Source: Auanema rhodensis (Eukaryota; Nematoda; Chromadorea; Rhabditida; Rhabditidae). Taken from it: a stretch of DNA of 64,000 nt. The notes under the pieces were generated by a model. The model saw nothing but the letters and a program-made list of their open reading frames with translations, was not told the DNA's origin and did not search any database. The translations under genes and the position numbers were made by a program. Location: positions 7,192,001-7,256,000 of the forward strand of contig OZ059896.1 of NCBI GenBank assembly GCA_964057225.1. The letters are read 5' to 3'. Positions within the stretch are counted from its first letter, which is position 1; each line of letters begins with the position of its first letter. Positions 56,101-64,000 of this stretch are shown here, piece after piece.

Positions 56101-58300
56101 TGTGGATGGGGTCCAGATAAACCCTTTTTCCGGAAAATAGAAAAGTCCTCGTCAAATCTCTTTCAGAAATTCAGAATCTACACATCTGAATACCCATCCT
56201 GTGAATATTTTAATTTGATCATAGTTGCAAATCTTGGAGTAAAGTGAACAATCACCGGGCACAACGTGACTACAGGCTGAACTTTTTTGTGAACAATTCT
56301 TGTGGATGGGGTCGATATAAACCCTTTTTCCGGAAAATAGAAAGGTCTTCGTCAATTTTCTTTTAGAAATTCAGAATCTACACATCTGAATACCCAACCT
56401 GTGGATATTTTAATTTGATCATAGTTGCAAATCTTGGAGTAAAGTGAACAATCACCGGGCACAACGTGACTACAGGCTGAACTTTTTTGTGAACAATTCT
56501 TGTGGATGGGGTCGATATAAACCCTTTTTCCGGAAAATAGAAAGGTCTTCGTCAATTTTCTTTTAGAAATTCAGAATCTACACATCTGAATACCCAACCT
56601 GTGGATATTTTAATTTGATCATAGTTGCAAATCTTGGAGTAAAGTGAACAATCACCGGGCACAACGTGACTACAGGCTGAACTTTTTTGTGAACAATTCT
56701 TGTGGATGGGGTCGATATAAACCCTTTTTCCGGAAAATAGAAAGGTCCTCGTCAATTTTCTTTTAGAAATTCAGAATCTACACATCTGAATACCCAACCT
56801 GTGAATATTTTAATTTGATCATAGTTGCAAATCTTGGAGTAAAGTGAACAATCACCGGGCACAACGTGACTACAGCCTGAACTTTTTTGTGAACAATTCT
56901 TGTGGATGGGGTCGATATAAACCCTTTTTCCGGAAAATAGAAAGGTCTTCGTCAATTTTCTTTTAGAAATTCAGAATCTACACATCTGAATACCCAACCT
57001 GTGAATATTTTGATTTGATCATAATTGCAAATCTTGGAGTAAAGTGAACAATCACCGGGCACAACGTGACTACAGCCTGAACTTTTTTGTGAACAATTCT
57101 TGTGGATGGGGTCGATATAAACCCTTTTTCCGTAAAATAGAAAGGTCCTCGTCAAATCTCTTTCAGAAATTCAGAATCTACACATCTGAATACCCAATCT
57201 GTGAATATTTTAATTTGATCATAGTTGCAAATCTTGGAGTAAAGTGAACAATCACCGGGCACAACGTGACTACAGCCTGAACTTTTTTGTGAACAATTCT
57301 TGTGGATGGGGTCGATATAAACAATTTTTCCGTAAAATAGAAAGGTCCTCGTCAATTCTCTTTCAGAAATTCAGAATCTACACATCTGAATACCCAACCT
57401 GTGAATATTTTAATTTGATCATAGTTGCAAATCTTGGAGTAAAGTGAACAATCACCGGGCACAACGTGACTACAGCCTGAACTTTTTTGTGAACAATTCT
57501 TGTGGATGGGGTCGATATAAACAATTTTTCCGTAAAATAGAAAGGTCCTCGTCAATTCTCTTTCAGAAATTCAGAATCTACACATCTGAATACCCAACCT
57601 GTGGATATTTTAATTTGATCATAGTTGCTAATGTTGGAGTAAAGCGAACAATCACAGGGCACAACGTGACTACAGCCTGAACTTTTTTGTGAACAATTCT
57701 TGTGGATGGGGTCGATATAAACCCTTTTTCCGGAAAATAGAAAGGTCCTCGTCAATTTTCTTTTAGAAATTCAGAATCTACACATCTGAATACCCAACCT
57801 GTGAATATTTTAATTTGATCATAGTTGCAAATGTTGGAGTAAAGTGAACAATCACCGGGCACAACGTGACTACAGCCTGAACTTTTTTGTGAACAATTCT
57901 TGTGGATGGGGTCGATATAAACCCTTTTTCCGGAAAATAGAAAGGTCCTCGTCAATTTTCTTTTAGAAATTCAGAATCTACACATCTGAATACTCAACCT
58001 GTGAATATTTTAATTTGATCATAGTTGCAAATCTTGGAGTAAAGTGAACAATCACCGGGCACAACGTGACTACAGCCTGAACTTTTTTGTGAACAATTCT
58101 TGTGGATGGGGTCCAGATAAACCCTTTTTCCGGAAAATAGAAAAGTCCTCGTCAAATCTCTTTCAGAAATTCAGAATCTACACATCTGAATACCCAACCT
58201 GTGAATATTTTAATTTGATCATAGTTGCAAATCTTGGAGTAAAGTGAACAATCACCGGGCACAACGTGACTACAGGCTGAACTTTTTTGTGAACAATTCT
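50150..58300 (+). repeat. Higher-order repeats of 1.2, 2.4 and 3.4 kb
   Basis: The CTACAGGCTGA variant (for CAGCCTGA) marks monomers near 50,875, 52,075, 52,875, 54,275, 56,275, 56,475, 56,675 and 58,275. A block at about 50,150-51,150 repeats 3,400 bp later; about 54,350-55,150 repeats 2,400 bp later. Confidence 0.8.
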
Positions 58301-59631
58301 TGTGGATGGGGTCGATATAAACCCTTTTTCCGGAAAATAGAAAGGTCTTCGTCAATTTTCTTTTAGAAATTCAGAATCTACACATCTGAATACCCAACCT
58401 GTGAATATTTTAATTTGATCATAATTGCAAATCTTGGAGTAAAGTGAACAATCACCGGGCACAACGTGACTACAGCCTGAACTTTTTTGTAAACAATTCT
58501 TGTGGATGGGGTCGAGATAAACCCTTTTTCCGTAAAATAGAAAGGTCCTCGTCAAATCTCTTTCAGAAATTCAGAATCTACACATCTGAATACCCAACCT
58601 GTGTATATTTTAATTTGATCATAGTTGCAAATCTTGGAGTAAAGTGAACAATCACCGGGCACAATGTGACTACAGCCTGAACTTTTTTGTGAACAATTCT
58701 TGTGGATGGGGTCGATATAAACCCTTTTTCCGGAAAATAGAAAGGTCTTCGTCAAATCTCTTTCAGAAATTCAGAATCTACACATCTGAATACCCAACCT
58801 GTGAATATTTTAATTTGATCATAATTGCAAATCTTGGAGTAAAGTGAACAATCACCGGGCACAACGTGACTACAGCCTGAACTTTTTTGTGAACAATTCT
58901 TGTGGATGGGGTCGATATAAACCCTTTTTCCGGAAAATAGAAAGGTCTTCGTCAATTTTCTTTTAGAAATTCAGAATCTACACATCTGAATACCCAACCT
59001 GTGAATATTTTAATTTGATCATAGTTGCAAATCTTGGAGTAAAGTGACCAATCACCGGGCACAACGTGACTACAGCCTGAACTTTTTTGTGAACAATTCT
59101 TGTGGATGGGGTCGAGATAAACCCTTTTTCCGTAAAATAGAAAGGTCTTCGTCAATTTTCTTTTAGAAATTCAGAATCTACACATCTGAATACCCAACCT
59201 GTGAATATTTTAATTTGATCATAATTGCAAATCTTGGAGTAAAGCTAACAATCACCGGGCACAACGTGACTACATCCTGAACTTTTTTGTGAACAATTCT
59301 TGTGGATGGGGTCCAGATAAACCCCTTTTCCGGAAAATAGAAAAGTCTTCGCCATTTCAAATCACAGCTATCCTTTTCGGGTAGTCCTGGTCCTCGGTCC
59401 TAGGCTCCTGGTCCTGGGCTCTTGGTCCTGGGGATCCTTCTCCTGAGGCTCCTCGATCCTCGGGCTCCTGATCCTCAGAGCTCCTTCGATAACCGAAAAA
59501 AAAATCGAAAACCGCCTCTGGGTTCTCGGTCCTGGTACTCGGTCCGGGAGCCCCTGATCCTCGGGCCCCATGATCCTCGGAGCTCCTTCGATAACCGAAA
59601 AAAAATTTCGAAAACCGCCCCTGGGTCTTCC

Positions 59632-60061
59632 TTGGTCCTCGGTCCTGGTGCTCCTGGTCCTCGCTCCTGGTGCTCCTGGTCCTCGGTCCTGGTGCTTCTG
59701 GTCCTGGTGCTCCTGGTCCTCGGTCCTGGTGCTCCTGGTCCTCGGTCCTGGTGCTCCTGGTCCTCGGTCCTGGTGCTCCTGGTCCTCGGTCCTGGTGCTC
59801 CTGGTCCTCGGTCCTGGTGCTCCTGGTCCTCAGTCCTGGTGCTCCTGGTCCTCAGTCCTGGTGCTCCTGGTCCTCAGTCCTGGTGCTCCTGGTCCTCAGT
59901 CCTGGTGCTCCTGGTCCTCAGTCCTGGTGCTCCTGGTCCTCAGTCCTGGTGCTCCTGGTCCTCAGTCCTGGTGCTCCTGGTCCTCAGTCCTGGTGCTCCT
60001 GGTCCTCAGTCCTGGTGCTCCTGGTCCTCAGTCCTGGTGCTCCTGGTCCTCAGTCCTGGGG
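59632..60061 (+). repeat. 22-bp minisatellite in D (right), about 19 units
   Basis: Same unit as in the left copy, but the last eleven consecutive units read TCCTCAGTCCT where the left copy has TCCTCGGTCCT. The left portion keeps TCCTCGG. Confidence 0.95.
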
Positions 60062-60106
60062 GGTTCTGATTCTATAACTTTAGTCTTACCTTTTCCTTAT
60101 CAGTAA

Positions 60107-60176
60107 CTTGTGGGATTCGAACTCGGACTGTTTGAGTGCCAGTCTGTCATCTTATCCTTTCGGCTATTGACCACAT
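60107..60176 (-). ncRNA. Degenerate tRNA-like segment (right copy of D)
   Basis: Identical in its A-box-like, stem and B-box-like parts to the left copy at 18,411-18,480. The same caveats apply. Confidence 0.35.
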
Positions 60177-60590
60177 TTATATATAAAAGGTAACTATATG
60201 ATAAAATAAAAAATGGATATATCATATAAACCTTAAAGCAATATAGCTTCACTATGTGTGCTATGTTCAAGTCGTTATATCTCCTTAATTTGACAGTATT
60301 TTCAAATTTAAATTAGTTTTTCAGGTTCCACGGGTTTGATTTTATATAATTCAGTTCCAAAATACTTAATTTATAACTGTTAATTTTAAGTTTTCTTTAA
60401 AACCATACCAGAGAATAATACTCTTCAAAGTCGCGCTCCACTGATAATTGAGAATTCAGTTCAAATATTTAATTCATTTATTATTAATGTTTTTTATTTT
60501 AAATTAACGATTTTTCAATATATTGTTGTGATGTAGATAAAGGAAAATAGTAAACAAAATTAAAATATATATCACAGCAATGTATTGAAA

Positions 60591-60605
60591 AGCTGAAAAT
60601 TGAAC
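60591..60605 (+). repeat. Right copy of the 15-bp repeat flanking the satellite island
   Basis: AGCTGAAAATTGAAC, identical to 17,001-17,015 and starting at the last base of block D. After it the sequence is ordinary AT-rich flank. Confidence 0.7.
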
Positions 60606-61057
60606 TTCTTATCCATTTTAAATATTATTTTCTTTTTTAAATAAAAAATTAACTATATTCTCTATGTACGTATGTAGATTATAAGAAAAATATATAAACA
60701 AACAGGCCTTATACATATGATATGAACGCGAACGTTCAAAATTTATGAAAATTTCAAATCTCATTTCAAACGGCTTGCGTTTAATCTGTTTCGGTAAAAA
60801 AAATAAATTGAATGATCGAAAACCACACTTATTGTCCGAAAATTGTTCTAACATTGATATCTTATTGATATATTTATAAATATACATATGTATATTCATT
60901 AAATTATTGGTATAATATACAATAAACATTCAAACTCGAACGATTATCCTGTATTACATATTGCATCGATAGTCTTAAAACGTTTTTTTGTGTTTGAAAT
61001 ATAAAGAATAATCATAAATCTATATCATCATGTTTCTTATGTAGTTTTAAAATATAG
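60606..61057. other. AT-rich spacer between island and secreted-protein gene
   Basis: No gene is supported. A minus-strand open stretch at 60,618-60,929 has Ile/Tyr/Asn/Phe-biased, low-complexity composition and no signals. Confidence 0.5.
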
Positions 61058-61066
61058 TATATAAAG
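61058..61066 (+). promoter_or_regulatory. TATA box of the small secreted-protein gene
   Basis: TATATAAAG lies 48 bp before the start codon, giving an expected short 5' leader of about 20 nt. Confidence 0.6.
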
Positions 61067-61113
61067 CTTGAACGAGGACGTTATGAGACAATCATATCAG
61101 TTTCATATAAAGA

Positions 61114-61553
61114 ATGAAATATATTTTACTTCTTATTTTGATTTGTCTTCCACTTATTTATACAGCTCCAGTAAGTTTAATTATTATTAATTGTATAAAA
61201 CTATTTTACTATAGGCTGAATATGTAATTAAGAAAAAAGATCCACATTATAATGTATGTCGTGCTTTTGTACGTCAATATGATGATGGTAATTTTAAAAA
61301 AATCAATTTATATAAATATTATTTATTATTTATAGTTACTAATGTAAATACAGCTTGTTTTGAATATGACATGAAACTGTATTCGTTGCCAATTGAAATG
61401 CCTGAAGGAAGTTGTCAATTCGATATTCATGCTGGACCTGGGCATTTGCCATCTGATGTTACTATTCCAAATCATAAGTGTAACTCAAATTACGCTATTA
61501 CAAATTATGCTAATGCTCGTTGGAAAACTATTATGCAACCTTTTTATGGATAA
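61114..61553 (+). CDS. Small secreted cysteine-containing protein, 115 residues, three exons
   Basis: Exons are 61,114-61,170, 61,215-61,287 and 61,336-61,553. Both introns (44 and 48 bp) are GT...AG with matching phases, and the spliced frame runs from ATG to TAA. Exon 1 encodes a signal peptide on its own (MKYILLLILICLPLIYTAP), so the protein is probably secreted. The mature part of about 97 residues has four cysteines (in NVCRAF, TACFEY, GSCQFD and HKCNSN), enough for two disulfides, and is rich in Tyr, Asn and His. A TATA box precedes it and AATAAA follows 70 nt after the stop, so the gene looks complete. I do not recognise the family; a nematode-specific secreted protein is the likely class. 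It is convergent with the kinase gene to its right (266 bp between stop codons). Confidence 0.8.
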
Positions 61554-61622
61554 GAAAATCTTTTCTTTTCTGAGGTATAGAATCTAGTTGAGCTTTGTCT
61601 AATTGTTCATAGATTAGTTAAG

Positions 61623-61628
61623 AATAAA
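61623..61628 (+). terminator. Poly(A) signal AATAAA of the secreted-protein gene
   Basis: AATAAA 70 nt past the TAA. Confidence 0.7.
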
Positions 61629-61819
61629 TGCTTCTATCTTATCAAAGTTTCTAAGTTTAAAACAATAATTATTATATAGTAGTCCCTTTTACCAATTTCT
61701 ATATATGTAGTGATGATACACATTTCATCATATACATATGTATATGTGCATATATAATATATAATTAAGATATAATTTTAAAAATTAAATATTTGAACAA
61801 CATTCATTATTTGAAATAT

Positions 61820-63400
61820 TCAATCTGATTGTGTTGAATTTTCATAATCCCATTCAAATTCAGCTTCTTCATCCACACGCTTACAACATTTCTAAAACTT
61901 ATTTTTTGAATATAAATATGATAATTCGATGCTTTTAACCCTCATAATATTAATGGCTTCATCATAATTAGGCATTTCTTTCGAAGGACATTGCAACAGA
62001 AAATATAAAAAACAAATAAATTGTTTTGGCAAATAGTTTAACCTAAATAAATAAAATAAATTCATAATTCATTATAATGATCTTTACTTGATTTCAGTTG
62101 GATTCAGAAAATTCTTTTTCAATTTCATCGTTTCTTCTTGATCTATACAGTTTTTCCATGGTAATTCACCTTCTCCTAATTCAATTAAACTATAATACAA
62201 ACTCCATAAATCATCAATGGGTCCCTGAAATAATTTATAATTATAGTTATAACATATAGTTATTACCTGTTCTTGTCTTTCATGAACTGATACTGAAACA
62301 TAACGAGCTGTTCCTCGAAATGCTGCATATCTACGTTCACGTCTCCATTCCCCAGAATCTGTACGAAATTGCCTCACCAATCCTAAATATTTATCAATAT
62401 CATTTTATAAATATTAATTCATAATACCATAATCAACAAGAAATATAATTCGACGATGTTCTCCTATTCCAATACACATATTCGGAGGTTTAACATCTCT
62501 AAATTAAAAAATATTTAATTATATGTTATAAGAGCTATACCTATGTAAAAATCCTAATGTATGAACTGTACGTAAAGCTTGAATCATTTGAATTCCAACA
62601 CGAACTGTCTATATTTCTTATAAGAAATAATTTTAAATTCAATTAAAATACTTACAGTTAATGTTGATAAACGTTTGTTTATTGTTGATTTACGTAAATC
62701 AGATAAATTATTGCCAAGCATTTGCATTACAATGAAATTCGTACCATTTTGTGATCCACTATGATACTAAAGTTATTTTATAAGATATATTAATATAAAA
62801 TAATATTTATTATTATTATTTTTTTAATAAAAATATTATATTAACTTACTATTCGAGGAATATGCTTAGATCCCATTAACTTTGCTAATACCATTTGTTC
62901 TAATATGATTCTTTGAGCTTCAGCTTCTCGTAATTCAACTTTTACAGCAACTACTACTCCCGATCTCTAGGATTCAAAAATCTATTTTTTCAATTTATTA
63001 TTATACTATTAAGATCTGTTTTAACTATATTTAACAATTATTTCTCAAATCTAACCATGTCAACCGCTCTGTAGATTTGGCCAAAACCACCTCCACCAAT
63101 AAAGCTTTCAGTTTTATATTTTGAAGATAGAATTGTACCTTTTGCAAGATGTCTAGGAGCTGATTTTCCTCTAATCTATAAATTATAATATATGAATATT
63201 GATGTAATAAAATTTTATATTATTAATAAGAAATAAATATATAATTAATATAATTTACTTTTGATTGTTTAGCTGCTTCAATTATTTGCTTATTCCTATA
63301 TTCTCTTGCAGATTCAGTAGAATTATCAATTTTCTAAAGTTGATGTTATGATTATGTTTTATTCAGAAATATTTTAATAAAATTATACTTTTCGATTCAT
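61820..63400 (-). CDS. Tau-tubulin-kinase-like (CK1 group) protein kinase, 11 exons, 333 residues
   Basis: Exons: 63,400-63,389; 63,333-63,259; 63,175-63,056; 62,966-62,850; 62,766-62,656; 62,608-62,541; 62,498-62,428; 62,382-62,267; 62,224-62,088; 62,042-61,940; 61,891-61,820. The ten introns are 42-89 bp, GT...AG, and every phase matches, so the frame is open from ATG to TGA. It is a predicted protein Ser/Thr kinase, probably cytoplasmic. Landmarks: glycine loop IGGGGFGQI (55-63), VAVKVE with the ATP-binding Lys78, probable helix-C Glu92, catalytic loop LHRDVKPPN (Asp169), metal-binding Asp190 in DYG rather than DFG, and FRGTARYVS…DDLWSL (P+1 loop and helix F), which is the TTBK/TTBL signature. 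The acidic, Trp-containing tail (DEEAEFEWDYE) also resembles nematode members. Nematodes have many such paralogues, often sperm-enriched; that role is inference here. No canonical AATAAA was seen after the stop. Confidence 0.92.
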
Positions 63401-63640
63401 ATTTAATATTGACCGACTGGTCAAATGTCAGTTAGTTAATATAAATGATAAATTTTGACGTAAATCTCACGTATTACATGTTATTATATTTTTTTTAAAT
63501 TTTATTATATTTTATATTATTTAAAATAATTTATTATATTCCCTCTTTCTTTCTTTCTTTCTTTCTTTATTTTGAATTTAATATCTAATTCATTTATTTG
63601 AATTTTCATTTCTAATGGATTCTGAATGCTTTGGATTGCA
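63401..63640. other. Proximal upstream region of the kinase gene
   Basis: AT-rich. It contains ACGTG on the minus strand at 63,472-63,468 (about 70 bp before the start codon), TGACGTAA at about 63,456, and a (TTTC)n microsatellite at 63,544-63,569. There is no strong TATA box, only a weak TTATATTAA near 63,440. Confidence 0.45.
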
Positions 63641-63720
63641 GCTGACACTACAATGATTCATATGTTGCCGTTTACGGTCAGCCATCTGCTGAAATAGAAT
63701 TCATTCAGCTAATTCGTTGG

Positions 63721-63830
63721 CACGTGGTCTCTCCGAATCAGCATGGTGATGACATCACACGTAGTCACGTGCTCTTTAGATTTACACGATATCTTATTTC
63801 GTTGAACAGAAGCGATGTTGCAAGCACGTG
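63721..63830. promoter_or_regulatory. Cluster of three CACGTG boxes and a bZIP-like palindrome
   Basis: CACGTG at 63,721-63,726, 63,766-63,771 and 63,825-63,830, with the perfect palindrome TGATGACATCA at 63,747-63,757, all in a locally GC-richer ~200-bp patch (about 63,640-63,845). CACGTG is the binding site of bHLH/bHLH-ZIP and some bZIP factors. The cluster is 320-430 bp upstream of the kinase start, and could also serve a gene beyond the right edge. Confidence 0.5.
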
Positions 63831-63845
63831 CACTAAAGTTCCGCT

Positions 63846-64000
63846 TTCATCGTTTTCTTTGCTTTATTCTGGAAAAAAAATATTTTGAAAAGCATAAATT
63901 ATAAGTTTATAATTATTTCTTTAAATTTAAATTTAATTTAAATTTTTTTTATAAATAAAAAACTTCAACGTCATTCTCATAAACCTATTGTTTCAATATT
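63846..64000. other. AT-rich right edge
   Basis: No feature recognised. Confidence 0.5.

Larger units (their letters stand above)
21276..59351 (+). repeat. Main 200-bp satellite array, about 190 copies
   Basis: Anchors recur at exactly 200-bp intervals from 21,291 to 59,291 (191 anchors, the last monomer truncated). The monomer is richer in GC than the flanking DNA and has a direct internal repeat of GTGAACAAT 45 bp apart. Diagnostic sites split it into subfamilies: GTCGATATAA, GTCGAGATAA, GTCCAGATAA or GTCGAGAAAA near the anchor; CCGGAAAATAG, CCGTAAAATAG, CCGGTAAATAG or CCAGAAAACA; CAACCT, CAATCT or CATCCT. GTCCAGATAA almost always travels with AAAAGTCC. These variants form local higher-order repeats. 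The array reads open on both strands in ~67-codon blocks, which is a by-product of the period. It is probably heterochromatic satellite DNA. Confidence 0.97.
59352..60591 (+). repeat. Block D, right copy
   Basis: Same order of parts as 17,673-18,895, from CCATTTCAAATCACAGC through degenerate GGTCCT repeats, the 22-bp minisatellite, the tRNA-like segment and the inverted repeat. Both copies are entered from a satellite monomer with the same unusual CCCCTTTTCC variant, so the last partial monomer was copied with D. This copy ends at GAAAA (60,587-60,591), at the right boundary of the island, leaving the inverted repeat four bases short. Confidence 0.9.

Noticed and set aside
21276-59351. Hundreds of ~63-125-codon open frames on both strands of the satellite
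   Set aside because: They recur with the 200-bp period, start with GTG/TTG or overlap the previous stop, and vary only where the monomer varies. There is no gene structure.
21276-59351. Regularly spaced direct repeats as a CRISPR array
   Set aside because: The whole 200-bp unit is repeated with no unique spacers, and the host is a eukaryote.
17001-60605. The island as a telomere or an rDNA array
   Set aside because: No TTAGGC-type repeats and no rRNA sequence were seen, and ordinary genes lie on both sides.
60618-60929. 103-codon minus-strand frame beside the island
   Set aside because: Low-complexity composition and no start, splice or poly(A) signal.
61393-61587. Alternative plus-strand frame overlapping exon 3 of the secreted-protein gene
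   Set aside because: Out of frame with the spliced signal-peptide model and lacking its own signals.

Overview
This window looks like nuclear DNA of a nematode. It is strongly AT-rich, its genes carry short introns (about 40-90 bp, GT...AG), and it holds a cuticle collagen with the nematode N-terminal domain and a nematode-type TTBK/CK1-group kinase. No rRNA, operon, CRISPR array or bacterial feature was seen. I cannot name the species.

Layout. (1) 1-573: the right-hand part of an unrecognised minus-strand gene that runs off the left edge. (2) About 0.6-15.2 kb: AT-rich DNA with purine-rich tracts on the plus strand and GA/CT/TA/GAA microsatellites. It has no convincing complete gene, only a few short splice-bounded open segments, mostly on the minus strand. 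(3) 15,285-16,218, minus: a complete two-exon cuticle collagen with TATA box and poly(A) signal. (4) 17,001-60,605: a ~43.6 kb satellite island flanked by an identical 15-bp direct repeat. (5) 61,114-61,553, plus: a complete three-exon gene for a small secreted cysteine-containing protein. (6) 61,820-63,400, minus: a complete eleven-exon TTBK-like kinase, convergent with the previous gene. Three CACGTG boxes and a bZIP-like palindrome lie 320-430 bp upstream of it.

The island is the striking part. From left to right it has: 3.3 copies of a 200-bp satellite; block D (~1.3 kb: degenerate GC-rich repeats, a 22-bp minisatellite, a degenerate tRNA-like segment and an inverted repeat); a ~750-bp unique AT-rich spacer; a promoter-like cluster (ACGTGG x2, CCAAT, TATATAAG); a 1.5-kb minisatellite of 30-bp units (E); about 190 tandem copies of the 200-bp satellite in exact 200-bp register over 38 kb; and a second copy of D. 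The satellite array is a mosaic of local higher-order repeats, including a 2.8-kb (14-monomer) unit present nearly three times. The order sat-D-spacer-E-sat-D suggests a larger composite unit. The promoter-like cluster points into E and the long array, so a non-coding satellite transcript is a testable idea.

The many open frames in the satellite and minisatellites are by-products of repetition and are not annotated as genes. Gene models were spliced by hand from splice signals and reading phase; no database search was run.
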